This document shows positions 34,875-43,478 of a stretch of 64,000 bases of DNA, piece after piece. The stretch lies in NCBI GenBank assembly GCA_964392385.1, contig CAYMPR010000001.1:1-64000 (forward strand), written 5' to 3'. Position 1 is the stretch's first letter. Every line of letters starts with the position of its first letter. This DNA is from MWEH01 sp964392385 (GTDB lineage: Bacteria; Bacillota; Clostridia; Christensenellales; DTU072). The position numbers and the translations under genes are program-made. The notes under the pieces are model-generated. The model was not told where the DNA came from. It searched no databases and saw nothing but the letters and a program-made list of their open reading frames with translations.

Positions 34875-36305
34875 TTGCTGATTAAAAAACAAATCCCTAA
34901 TTTCAAAATTTTCAGGTTAATAGGTTTTATTAAACCGTTATTATTAATTGTTTTTTGTTTGCTATTGTTTTGTATTTTTTTCGGGAAACAACATTCTTAC
35001 GCTTTTGCGGCAGGAGAGTACAATCAAAATGATTTTTCATTAAACACAGTTCCAAAAACAGAAACATATAATGCAACAGGTATTCCTTATGAAACTTCGA
35101 TATACTATCAAGGACAAGTATTTACTGATTATACAGTTTCTTATGTTAATGACACGTATATTGAAACAGAAACTCCACCACAAAATGTTGGTGTTTATAC
35201 GGTAATAATTAGAATCAACAATTCGGAAATCTTCTGGGAAACATCTTTAACTATAACTCCAAAACCTATTACAATCGAATATGGAGGGGCTTCTTCATAT
35301 CAATATTTCGGTGTGGAATTTTCTAGAAGTATCTCGCCAATAGGAGTAATTAATGATGAGGAAATAGGTTTATCTTTTCAATATATTGGGACTAAAGAGA
35401 CACTTGAACCTAATGTAAAACCTATAAACGCTGATTCATATGAAATAGAAATAACAATTACTAATAACAACTACAGTATAACTCAACACACTGGGAACAA
35501 CCCTAGAGAGCTTACGATTATTAAGGCTTCATTGTCTGCCAAGGCAGAAGATGTGATGATAAATGAAGGAGAAACACCAGAATTTTTAGTTACAATTACG
35601 GGTTTTGTATCTAACGAGGACGAGGAGGTGTTGATTAGTTTACCGCAAGTAATATGTGAAGAAAACGAACCAGGAGATTATTCTATTATTCCTACAGGTG
35701 GAGCAGCCAATAATTATTCGATAAACTATTTCCCGGGAACATTAACCATTAACAAAATAGATGTTGAAGCAGATACAGACGATGGTTTGCATGTTTTTTC
35801 AATTGAGGGTGTTTTTAATCCTAGCTACAACTTGATTGTTAATAGCATTTCTGCCGAGGAGTCAGTATATACAACCGCAATGTCTATTATAGAAACCAGG
35901 GGAATGTATACATATATGGACAAAGTATTATACTCTTTCGATACTTCTGAATCAGAGGGGTATTCAACCTCAAGTAGATATAAGCTAAAAATATCCAATA
36001 TTGTTTTGCAGAAAATATTTAGTTATAAAATTCTAGTTGTTGATGAAGTAGGATTAGTTTATGAAATAACAAAATATAACTATACCAATGGAACTTTATC
36101 ATTTTCTTCAGATAAGTTAGGTACCATTTTTATCGTTGAAAGACAATTAAGAACATATCTTGGTCTAGGAATAGTTGCTGGACTAACATTAGTTATCATT
36201 GCGTTTCTTATTTTAACAAAACTTAAATATCAGATAGATAAAAGAGAAATTGAAAGACAAAATAAAGAAGTAAAAGCAGAAAAGAATAAGTATAGATGGG
36301 ATTAG
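34875..36305 (+). CDS. MBG-domain surface protein with C-terminal membrane anchor
   Basis: Start TTG with GGAGA 7 bases upstream; no ATG fits. N-terminal signal (about residues 16-47, hydrophobic then HSYAFAA), three MBG-like repeats (for example ITPKPITIEYGGAS; IIKASLSAKAED; INKIDVEADT), a C-terminal beta domain, one membrane helix (LGLGIVAGLTLVIIAFLIL) and a charged cytosolic tail ending NKYRWD. Topology, repeat type and R-W tail match the protein ending at 2240. Ligand unknown. Confidence 0.85.
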   Translation: MLIKKQIPNFKIFRLIGFIKPLLLIVFCLLLFCIFFGKQHSYAFAAGEYNQNDFSLNTVPKTETYNATGIPYETSIYYQGQVFTDYTVSYVNDTYIETETPPQNVGVYTVIIRINNSEIFWETSLTITPKPITIEYGGASSYQYFGVEFSRSISPIGVINDEEIGLSFQYIGTKETLEPNVKPINADSYEIEITITNNNYSITQHTGNNPRELTIIKASLSAKAEDVMINEGETPEFLVTITGFVSNEDEEVLISLPQVICEENEPGDYSIIPTGGAANNYSINYFPGTLTINKIDVEADTDDGLHVFSIEGVFNPSYNLIVNSISAEESVYTTAMSIIETRGMYTYMDKVLYSFDTSESEGYSTSSRYKLKISNIVLQKIFSYKILVVDEVGLVYEITKYNYTNGTLSFSSDKLGTIFIVERQLRTYLGLGIVAGLTLVIIAFLILTKLKYQIDKREIERQNKEVKAEKNKYRWD

Positions 36306-36456
36306 TTCTAAGAAGAGATATTAAGGAAATAACAAGAGTATACAATTGAATATTATATTTGCATAATTCCACTTAATATTTTAAAAGGGTATTAAATTCA
36401 AAATTCAATCATTACTAACTATCATTAGCATATTATAGACAACTTTTAACATTTTT

Positions 36457-36484
36457 TTGTTGCTCTTTTTAGTTAACTTATGAT
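36457..36484 (+). promoter_or_regulatory. Possible promoter of rpsB-tsf
   Basis: TTGTTG (36457-36462), 16-base spacer, TATGAT (36479-36484), leaving a leader of about 100 bases. Confidence 0.4.
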
Positions 36485-36517
36485 ATTATTACACAGGTTA
36501 TTACACACTCGCATTTA

Positions 36518-36552
36518 GTATGCTTCTGTTGCCTTATAAGGTTATAGCATAC
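36518..36552 (+). promoter_or_regulatory. Leader stem-loop upstream of rpsB
   Basis: GTATGCT (36518-36524) pairs with AGCATAC (36546-36552); inside lies the palindrome CCTTATAAGG. It is in the rpsB 5' leader, so it may be an autoregulatory S2-binding element. The 284-base gap 36306-36589 holds otherwise only the promoter and the doubled ribosome site. Confidence 0.45.
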
Positions 36553-36566
36553 AATACAATAAATCG

Positions 36567-36588
36567 AGGAGGATTAAACAGGAGGATT
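36567..36588 (+). promoter_or_regulatory. Duplicated Shine-Dalgarno before rpsB
   Basis: AGGAGGATT at 36567-36575 and again at 36580-36588, a perfect 9-base direct repeat with 13-base period. Only the second is close enough (4 bases) to the ATG at 36590 for normal initiation. Confidence 0.7.
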
Positions 36589-36589
36589 T

Positions 36590-37369
36590 ATGGCAGTAGT
36601 TACAATGAAACAGTTGTTGGAAGTGGGGCTTCATTTTGGACATCAAGTAAAAAGATGGAACCCAAAAATGAAAGATTACATTTATGGTGTTAGAAATAAT
36701 ATCCATATAGTAAACCTTCAAAAAGCTGTTGATTTAATTGAAGTGGCATTTAATTTTGTCCAGGGAGTAGCAGCACAGGGTAAAGATATTTTGTTTGTAG
36801 GCAGGAAAAAGCAAGCTAAAGATGTCATAAAATCCGCTGCAGACCGCTGTGGAATGTATTATGTTAACGAGAGATGGCTAGGTGGAATGTTAACAAACTT
36901 TCCAACTATGAGATCAAGAATAGACAGGTTAAACAAGTTAGACCAAATGGAACAAATAGGCTCGTTTGAATTATTGCCTAAAAAAGAAGTTTTGCAACTA
37001 AATAAAGAAAGGGGAGTTCTTAGAAGAAATCTTGGTGGTATTCAAAACATGAGAGTATTACCTGGTGCTTTATTTGTTGTGGATATTAAAGAAGAGCACT
37101 TAGCAATTGCGGAAGCAAAAAAATTAAACATTCCTATTGTAGCTCTTGTTGACACTAATTGTGATCCTGATTTAGTTGACTATGTTATACCTGGAAACGA
37201 TGATGCCATACGTGCAGTTAAATTAATTGCTAATATAATGGCTGATGCAGTTATTATTGCAAAAGAAGGTGAAGAGTCATTAAAATTAAGCCGCAACGAA
37301 GAAGTTTTGGCTCCCAATGAAACGGTCGTAGAAGAAGTTGTTGCTGCTGCTGAATTACCATTAGAATAG
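36590..37369 (+). CDS. rpsB: 30S ribosomal protein S2
   Basis: uS2 signatures: MKQLLEVGLHFGHQVKRWNP at the N-terminus, 'YYVNERWLGGMLTNFPTMR', 'ALVDTNCDPDLVDYVIPGND'. Length 259 with a short acidic tail is normal. Pairs with tsf 24 bases downstream. Confidence 0.98.
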   Translation: MAVVTMKQLLEVGLHFGHQVKRWNPKMKDYIYGVRNNIHIVNLQKAVDLIEVAFNFVQGVAAQGKDILFVGRKKQAKDVIKSAADRCGMYYVNERWLGGMLTNFPTMRSRIDRLNKLDQMEQIGSFELLPKKEVLQLNKERGVLRRNLGGIQNMRVLPGALFVVDIKEEHLAIAEAKKLNIPIVALVDTNCDPDLVDYVIPGNDDAIRAVKLIANIMADAVIIAKEGEESLKLSRNEEVLAPNETVVEEVVAAAELPLE

Positions 37370-37393
37370 CATTTTATTAAGGAGGCACTTATT

Positions 37394-38065
37394 ATGCAAT
37401 TTACTGCAGAAAATGTTAAAGATTTAAGAACACGTACTGGGGCAGGTATGATGGATTGTAAAAACGCCCTTGTTGCTACAGAGGGAGATGTTGATAAAGC
37501 CATAGAATATCTCAGAGAAAAAGGAATTGCAAAAGCTGCCAAAAAAGCAACTAGAATTGCCTCTCAGGGAATAGTTGATAGCTATATTCATATGGGTGGA
37601 AAGATAGGTGTAATTGTTGAAGTAAATTGTGAGACCGATTTTGTTGCAAAGGGCGATATGTTTAAAGAGTTGGTTCATGATATTGCCTTACAAATTGCGG
37701 CATTTAAGGCAACATATGTATCAAAAGAAGAAGTTCCTCAAAGTGAGATAGATTACGAAAAGGGTATTGCTAGAGCACAAATTATTAATGACCCAGCTTT
37801 AGCAAAAAAACCTGAAGCCGTAAAGGAAAAAATGGTAGATGGTAGAATAGATAAGTACATAAAAGAAGTATGTCTATTAGAACAACCCTTTGTTAAAGAC
37901 CCCAATATGACAATAGCGGATCTTGTGCTGAATGCAATTGCAAAAATCGGCGAGAAGATTGCCATTAGAAGATTTGTAAGATATGAAATGGGAGAAGGGT
38001 TAGCCCAAAAGGAATGTAATCTTGCCGAAGAGGTTAATGCTGAAATATCCAAAATGTCCAAATAA
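37394..38065 (+). CDS. tsf: Elongation factor Ts
   Basis: Guanine-nucleotide exchange factor for EF-Tu. VKDLRTRTGAGMMDCKNAL (UBA-like N-terminus and TDF-type motif), EKGIAKAAKK, then 'VEVNCETDFVAKGDMF'. 223 residues, a short form common in Firmicutes. AAGGAGG precedes the ATG. Confidence 0.98.
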   Translation: MQFTAENVKDLRTRTGAGMMDCKNALVATEGDVDKAIEYLREKGIAKAAKKATRIASQGIVDSYIHMGGKIGVIVEVNCETDFVAKGDMFKELVHDIALQIAAFKATYVSKEEVPQSEIDYEKGIARAQIINDPALAKKPEAVKEKMVDGRIDKYIKEVCLLEQPFVKDPNMTIADLVLNAIAKIGEKIAIRRFVRYEMGEGLAQKECNLAEEVNAEISKMSK

Positions 38066-38071
38066 TTAATT

Positions 38072-38097
38072 AAAAGATACCGCATGGTATCTTTTTT
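38072..38097 (+). terminator. Terminator/attenuator between tsf and pyrH
   Basis: AAAAGATACC (38072-38081), GCAT loop, GGTATCTTTT (38086-38095), then further T. It ends 13 bases before the pyrH ATG, with no separate promoter in the gap, so partial read-through probably sets pyrH expression. Confidence 0.85.
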
Positions 38098-38110
38098 GTT
38101 GGAGGGAACA

Positions 38111-38815
38111 ATGGAAACAATATTTCAAAGGGTTTTGTTGAAAATTTCCGGAGAAGCTTTAGCTGGTCCAAGTGGTTTTGGAATTGATGAAGCCGTTTTA
38201 GCTTCGATAGTAAGACAAATTGCCAAAGTGCACGATGCCGGTGTTGAAATTGGAATAGTGGTGGGGGGAGGAAATTTTTGGCGTGGAAGACAAGGCGGCA
38301 AGATGGATAGAACCACGGCTGATCATATGGGAATGCTAGCAACAGTTATCAATGCTCTTGCTATGCAAGACGCTTTAGAAAGAGCTGGAGTTATGACAAG
38401 AGTTCAAACAGCTTTGGATATTACTAAAGTAGCTGAACCTTTTATCGCTAGAAAAGCAAATAGACACCTTGAAAAAGGAAGAGTAGTAATTTTTGGTTGC
38501 GGTACTGGGAGCCCCTTCTTTACAACTGATACTGCAGCGGCTCTAAGAGCAAATGAAATTCATGCTCAGGCGTTGTTACTTGCAAAAAATATTGATGCAG
38601 TATATGATTGTGACCCAAGAACAAATCCTAAGGCAAAAAAACTTGATACTATCTCTCCCAAAGAATATATTGAAAAAGGCCTTACAATAATGGATACAGC
38701 TGCAGTTGCACTATGTAGTGAAAATGGTATTCCAATAATTGCTTTTGGCCTTGCAGAAAATGATAGTATTATGAGAGTTGTAAGTGGAGAAAAAATTGGT
38801 ACGATAATAAAATGA
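38111..38815 (+). CDS. pyrH: UMP kinase
   Basis: Hexameric amino-acid-kinase-fold UMP kinase. 'RVLLKISGEALAGPSGFGID', 'GIVVGGGNFWRGRQG', 'DHMGMLATVINALAMQDALE', 'DPRTNPKAKK'. ATG 38111 has GGAGGG upstream; the ATG at 38084 is inside the terminator loop. 234 residues is normal. Confidence 0.97.
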   Translation: METIFQRVLLKISGEALAGPSGFGIDEAVLASIVRQIAKVHDAGVEIGIVVGGGNFWRGRQGGKMDRTTADHMGMLATVINALAMQDALERAGVMTRVQTALDITKVAEPFIARKANRHLEKGRVVIFGCGTGSPFFTTDTAAALRANEIHAQALLLAKNIDAVYDCDPRTNPKAKKLDTISPKEYIEKGLTIMDTAAVALCSENGIPIIAFGLAENDSIMRVVSGEKIGTIIK

Positions 38816-38857
38816 TACTTTTGTTTTCTTATTCAAATAATTGAAATATTAATAATT

Positions 38858-38887
38858 AGCGCTTTCCCGATTAGGAAAGCGCTTTTT
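38858..38887 (+). terminator. pyrH terminator
   Basis: AGCGCTTTCC, 6-base loop, GGAAAGCGCT followed by TTTT: a 10-bp perfect stem. Confidence 0.9.
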
Positions 38888-38902
38888 AAATACGCGCGTA
38901 TG

Positions 38903-38931
38903 TTGTAATAAATGTACTTATATGTTATATT
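38903..38931 (+). promoter_or_regulatory. Promoter of frr-uppS-cdsA-dxr-rseP
   Basis: TTGTAA (38903-38908), 17-base spacer, TATATT (38926-38931), 37 bases before frr. The palindrome TACGCGCGTA (38891-38900) sits two bases upstream of the -35. Confidence 0.55.
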
Positions 38932-38968
38932 ATTTAAGAATATAAACAAAAAAGGAAGGTTATTTTTT

Positions 38969-39544
38969 ATGTCATATGCAAACGAAAATCTTGAGCTTGT
39001 TTTTATGGATCTTGAAGAAAGAAGTGAGAAAACAATTATTAGTTATAGAACAGAACTTTTGGGAATGAGAGTTGGTAGGGCAAATCCAAAGATTTTAGAT
39101 AAAGTTGTTGTTAACTATTATGGATCCCCTACTCCTATAAACCAGATGGCAAACATTACGATTCCAGAGGCTAGACTTCTCGTAATTAATGTATGGGACA
39201 ATAATGCTATTAAAAGCGTGGAAAAAGCAATTATTGATGCAAACCTAGGAATATTTCCTTCTAACGATGGAAAAGTTCTAAGAATGACTTTCCCTGAATT
39301 AACTGAGGAAAGACGCAGGTCACTAGTAAAAGATATAAAGACCTTGAGTGAAACATCAAAAATAGCAATTAGAAATATTCGTAGAGATGTACTCAATAAG
39401 ATTAGGTCGTTTGAAAAAGAAAGTTTAATTACGGAAGATGACCTTAAAGTTGCAGAGAAAGACCTGGATAAAAGAGTAAATGAACTTATCTTTGAAATAG
39501 ATAAGATAACAGCCGAGAAAGAGATTGAAGTGATGTCGGTGTGA
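38969..39544 (+). CDS. frr: Ribosome recycling factor
   Basis: Splits post-termination ribosomes with EF-G. 'RTELLGMRVGRANPKILDKV', 'VNYYGSPTPINQMANITIPE', 'RIxFPELTEERR'-type motif (here RMTFPELTEERR), 'IRRDVLNKIRSFEKE'. ATG 38969 (AAGGAAGG upstream) is chosen over ATG 38912. The TGA overlaps the uppS ATG by one base. Confidence 0.97.
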   Translation: MSYANENLELVFMDLEERSEKTIISYRTELLGMRVGRANPKILDKVVVNYYGSPTPINQMANITIPEARLLVINVWDNNAIKSVEKAIIDANLGIFPSNDGKVLRMTFPELTEERRRSLVKDIKTLSETSKIAIRNIRRDVLNKIRSFEKESLITEDDLKVAEKDLDKRVNELIFEIDKITAEKEIEVMSV

Positions 39545-40239
39545 TGAAACATCTTGGGATTATCATGGATGGGAATGGTCGCTGGGCTACGGAAAGAGGA
39601 CTACCTCGGTTGAGCGGTCACGAAAGTGGTGCAAAGGCAGTATTGGAAATAATCGATGCCGCGGATGAACTAAAGATTAGTATCCTTTCGCTATATGCAT
39701 TCAGCTTAGATAATTTCAAAAGGGATGCTCTAGAAGTACTAGGAATTTTTGGGATTATATCGGATTTTTTGGCCAAAACATTGATTCCACTAGCAAAATC
39801 AAGAAATTATAGACTAATGTTTATCGGTGATTTTTCTAAACTACCTAGTCATCTGATGCTGTCAGTATCAAAAGCTAATCAAGCGACTTTAAACAACACA
39901 GGGATGAAAATTATTATTGCTTTAGCATATAGTGGGAAAATGGAAATTAAAGACGCTTTTAATTTAATACTAGAAGAAAAGCTTAATAACGGCGATTATT
40001 CTCCTATAACGCAAGATGATATCGAAAAACACCTTTATACTGCTACAATTGTTAATCCCGACGCGATTTTAAGATTTGGGGGAGAAAAACGTTTATCGGA
40101 TTTCATGCTATATCAAGCTGCTTATACAGAGTTGTTTTTTGAAGACAAAATGTTCCCTGATGCTACAAAAAAAGACATTTATCAAGTTGTTAATGAATAT
40201 AATAAAATTAGGCGGAATTTTGGAGATGTAAAACAATGA
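39544..40239 (+). CDS. uppS: Isoprenyl transferase (undecaprenyl diphosphate synthase), divergent
   Basis: Makes the C55 lipid carrier for wall polymers from farnesyl and isopentenyl diphosphate. The catalytic motif MDGNGRW is intact (D9, R13, W14), as are 'FGGEKRLSDFMLYQAAYTEL' and the FFEDKMFPD end. Some usually strict positions differ: FSLDNFKR for FSTENWKR, AYSGKMEI for NYGGRxEI, and RFGGE for RTGGE. Start ATG 39544 overlaps frr's stop; the GTG at 39541 is an alternative. Function assignment is sound; chain length could differ. Confidence 0.88.
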   Translation: MKHLGIIMDGNGRWATERGLPRLSGHESGAKAVLEIIDAADELKISILSLYAFSLDNFKRDALEVLGIFGIISDFLAKTLIPLAKSRNYRLMFIGDFSKLPSHLMLSVSKANQATLNNTGMKIIIALAYSGKMEIKDAFNLILEEKLNNGDYSPITQDDIEKHLYTATIVNPDAILRFGGEKRLSDFMLYQAAYTELFFEDKMFPDATKKDIYQVVNEYNKIRRNFGDVKQ

Positions 40240-41162
40240 AAATACTAAAAAGAACCTTTCAAGGCTTATTCTTTTTTTCAATTCTTATGGGGTTTATTAT
40301 TTTATCTGGGACGATAAAAAGAAATGATATCTATTTTGGACAGTTTTTCTTTGATGCTCTATTGCTAGCAGTTACCATCATTTCCGTAATTGAAATGATT
40401 ATAACTGCACAAGAAGCAGGATATCCACAAAACTCAGCTATTCCTTTATCCGAATATAAAAAGGATAAAGAAAAAATTAATGGTTATAATCCGTTGATAG
40501 CACCATTAATAACAGCTGTAGTTTTATCATATCCCGCAATTAAGTTTTTTGGGTATAAAGGTTTATTACTACTAATGGCTTTAGAGATAATTTTACTTTT
40601 TTTGTTTTATGTTTTTAATAATAAAGTAAAAATTAATGATTTTTTGATTTCAATTTTTATTTTTATCTATCCTATTCTACCCATGACAGTTGCTATGCAG
40701 CTAGTTAATGCTTATGGAATGATACCATTACTAACTGCGATAGGTTCTGCTATGATGGCAGATGTATTTGCATTTTATTTTGGCAGTCTTATCAAGGGGC
40801 CGAAGATATTCCCTAAAATTAGCCCTAAAAAAACTTACTCTGGTTCTATAATGGGATTAGTTGGTGGAGTTATCGGAGCATTAGTTGTTTATGCTCTATT
40901 TGAGTTAACCAACTTACCTTTAAACAGAGTTATAGAGTTCAAGAATTATTTTAATCCTTGGATTTTTTACCCGTTAACAGGTCTTGTCATCGGGTTTTTA
41001 GGTGAAATAGGAGATCTTGCGGCTAGTCGGATAAAGAGATGCACAGGGGTAAAAGATTTTGGGAAAATTATGGGCTCTCATGGCGGTATCATCGACAGAT
41101 TAGATAGTATATTTTTTGCGGTAATATATATGGCGATTTTTATGAGCTTCGCTTTTGCTTAA
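40236..41162 (+). CDS. cdsA: Phosphatidate cytidylyltransferase
   Basis: Polytopic membrane enzyme forming CDP-diacylglycerol for phospholipid synthesis. The C-terminal CDS signature is 'SRIKRCTGVKDFGKIMGSHG' followed by GIIDRLDS (normally K-D-x-G-x-I-x-P-G-H-G-G; here S replaces P). 'MADVFAFYFG' and KISPKKTYSG are also typical. Eight or so helices. Overlaps uppS by four bases. Confidence 0.93.
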   Translation: MKILKRTFQGLFFFSILMGFIILSGTIKRNDIYFGQFFFDALLLAVTIISVIEMIITAQEAGYPQNSAIPLSEYKKDKEKINGYNPLIAPLITAVVLSYPAIKFFGYKGLLLLMALEIILLFLFYVFNNKVKINDFLISIFIFIYPILPMTVAMQLVNAYGMIPLLTAIGSAMMADVFAFYFGSLIKGPKIFPKISPKKTYSGSIMGLVGGVIGALVVYALFELTNLPLNRVIEFKNYFNPWIFYPLTGLVIGFLGEIGDLAASRIKRCTGVKDFGKIMGSHGGIIDRLDSIFFAVIYMAIFMSFAFA

Positions 41163-41169
41163 GGAAATG

Positions 41170-42264
41170 ATGAATAAAGTTAAAGTTGGAATAATAGGGT
41201 CCACTGGTTCTATTGGTACACAAACTCTACAAGTAGTTTCTGCTCATCCAGACCTATTTGAAGTTTCGCTATTATCCTGTAGAAGAAATATTAAATTACT
41301 TAGTAATCAAATAGCTGAATTTAATCCATCCCAAGTAATTCATGGTGATACCTCAGCCCTTAATGACCCAGAAACATTTAATGATTGTGATATTGTAATT
41401 AATGGAATTAGCGGTTTTGCAGGACTTTTACCAACAATAGCTGTGTTAAATAGTGAAGCAAGACTAGCTACTGCTAATAAAGAAAGTTTGGTCTGTTATG
41501 GGAATGAATTGATGAAACTTGCTGCAAAACAGAACAAAAATATTTTTCCTGTCGACAGTGAGCATTCAGCAATTTTACAATGTATGGAAGACAATGGCAA
41601 TGTGAAAAAAATTGTTTTGACTGCATCTGGCGGGCCATTTAAAGGTTTTACTAGAGAGCAGCTTAGTAAAGTAAGTTCTGATGATGCGATAAAACATCCA
41701 ACATGGAAAATGGGGCTAAAGGTTACTGTGGATAGTGCCACTTTGATGAACAAAGGTATGGAGATAATAGAAGCAAAACATATCTTTAATATTACGGAAA
41801 TTGATGTATTAATCCATAGAGAAAGTATTGTTCACTCTTTAGTTGCTTTTAAAGATGGTTCTTTAAAGGCTCTTCTATCAGTACCTGATATGTCTATCCC
41901 GATTCAATATGCTTTAACTTATCCCCAAAGGATTAAAGGACTTGCTAAAGAATTAGATTTATCTGAAATAGGTATTTTAACTTTTGGGAAGCCTGATTAC
42001 GATAGATTCCCTTGTTTGGAAATTGCTAAAAGTATTCTGCATAAAGGCGATTATGAAGGTACTATTATGTCTGTTGCGGATGAGATAGCTGTTGAAGCTT
42101 TCCTAAATAACAAAATAGGTTTTTATGATATTTCTGATATTATAATCAAATGTTTTAACGAGTTCGATACGGGCAACATAAGAAATGTTAATGATGTTTT
42201 GTTACTTGCTTCAGAAGTGAAAAAATTTATTGCAACCAATTATAAAATTAATTCAGCAACATGA
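41170..42264 (+). CDS. dxr: 1-deoxy-D-xylulose 5-phosphate reductoisomerase
   Basis: Second step of the MEP isoprenoid pathway. NADPH motif GIIGSTGSIGTQTLQ, 'TANKESLVCYG', metal and substrate motif 'FPVDSEHSAILQC', 'TASGGPF', 'HPTWKMGLKVTVDSATLMNK'. ATG 41170 fits the family N-terminus and follows AAGGAA; upstream TTG 41155 and ATG 41167 are alternatives. With ispG in the same block. Confidence 0.96.
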   Translation: MNKVKVGIIGSTGSIGTQTLQVVSAHPDLFEVSLLSCRRNIKLLSNQIAEFNPSQVIHGDTSALNDPETFNDCDIVINGISGFAGLLPTIAVLNSEARLATANKESLVCYGNELMKLAAKQNKNIFPVDSEHSAILQCMEDNGNVKKIVLTASGGPFKGFTREQLSKVSSDDAIKHPTWKMGLKVTVDSATLMNKGMEIIEAKHIFNITEIDVLIHRESIVHSLVAFKDGSLKALLSVPDMSIPIQYALTYPQRIKGLAKELDLSEIGILTFGKPDYDRFPCLEIAKSILHKGDYEGTIMSVADEIAVEAFLNNKIGFYDISDIIIKCFNEFDTGNIRNVNDVLLLASEVKKFIATNYKINSAT

Positions 42265-42304
42265 TTTGTTCTTTGAATAAATCATTAGATAAGAGAGACA
42301 TTAC

Positions 42305-43408
42305 ATGATATTTATTAATGCAACATTTTTAGGGGTTTTATCTACAATAGGATATATACTATTAGGGTTAATTGCACTAATGTTTATGATAGTTGTGCAT
42401 GAATTAGGTCATTATTTAGCAGGTAAAATATTGGGTTTTAAAATTGCTGAATTTGGGATAGGTTTTGGCCCCGCTATTTTTAAAAGAGTTAATAAAAAAA
42501 ATGGAGAAATATTTTCGATACGACCTATACCGCTTGGAGGTTTTTGTCGTTTTGAAGATGAAGATGATAACTCCTCAAGTCCTTCAGCATTTAATAACCA
42601 AAAAGCATGGAAAAGAATTATTGTACTTTTTTCAGGCGCTTTCTTTAATTTTATTTCTGGGTTAATTATAATTACCATTTTTTTTGCATCATATGGACAA
42701 CTGACTCTAAAAGTCGACAATATATATCCAGATAGCGTTAATGCTACAAATTTATCCTTGGAAAAAGATGATGTTATTATCAGGGTCGATGGAAAACAAT
42801 TAAATATACTTGAAGGTCAAGATGCTTTATCTCCTTTCCAAAAGGCAAAAGATCGAATTGAGATTGTAGTAATTAGGGACGGACAAAGAAAAAAGATATT
42901 TATTGAAAAGAGTGATTACACCCTAGGAACATTTGATGCTCAAGGAGAGTTTGAAGAATCAAATCCAGTAGAGAAAAAATATGGCTTTGGATTTTCCGGT
43001 GCATTAAATACTCAAAAATTTGATTTTTTTAGTAGCATATCTCGAGCTTTTTCATTTATGTTCTTTATCGTTTACAAAATTTTTGAAATATTTGGAAGAC
43101 TATTTACGGGGGAAATAGGCCTTAATAGTTTAGGGGGGCCAGTTTCAACAATTCAAGTGATTACGCAGGCTAGTCAAGCAGGTTTTGCCTCTCTAACATT
43201 TGTAGTATCAATTATTTCTGCTAATTTGGCAATAATGAATTTAATGCCTCTGCCAGCATTAGATGGTTCAAGGATAGTTTTTTGTATAATTGAGATGATT
43301 AGGAAAAAACCTATCAATAAAAAAATTGAAGGCATAATTCATACAATCGGGTTTATACTTCTTATATTGTTTGCTGTGTTTATTGATTTATTTAGGTTCC
43401 TTTCATGA
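42305..43408 (+). CDS. rseP: Site-2 intramembrane zinc protease RseP
   Basis: M50 protease with HELGH (H32, E33, H36) in the first helix, one PDZ domain (about 125-200), and the second metal motif 'NLMPLPALDGSRI' with the LDG aspartate. Cleaves membrane anti-sigma factors or signal peptides in relatives. Length 367 is typical. Usual position between dxr and ispG. Confidence 0.95.
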   Translation: MIFINATFLGVLSTIGYILLGLIALMFMIVVHELGHYLAGKILGFKIAEFGIGFGPAIFKRVNKKNGEIFSIRPIPLGGFCRFEDEDDNSSSPSAFNNQKAWKRIIVLFSGAFFNFISGLIIITIFFASYGQLTLKVDNIYPDSVNATNLSLEKDDVIIRVDGKQLNILEGQDALSPFQKAKDRIEIVVIRDGQRKKIFIEKSDYTLGTFDAQGEFEESNPVEKKYGFGFSGALNTQKFDFFSSISRAFSFMFFIVYKIFEIFGRLFTGEIGLNSLGGPVSTIQVITQASQAGFASLTFVVSIISANLAIMNLMPLPALDGSRIVFCIIEMIRKKPINKKIEGIIHTIGFILLILFAVFIDLFRFLS

Positions 43409-43478
43409 TTAAAAGATAAATTCAATAATTCGAAAACTAAAATATGTTGTATATTAAATTATGTATGCTGAGGTTTAA

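Noticed and set aside
38084..38110. Upstream ATG for pyrH
   Set aside because: It is in the loop of the tsf-pyrH terminator; ATG 38111 has GGAGGG and matches the family N-terminus.
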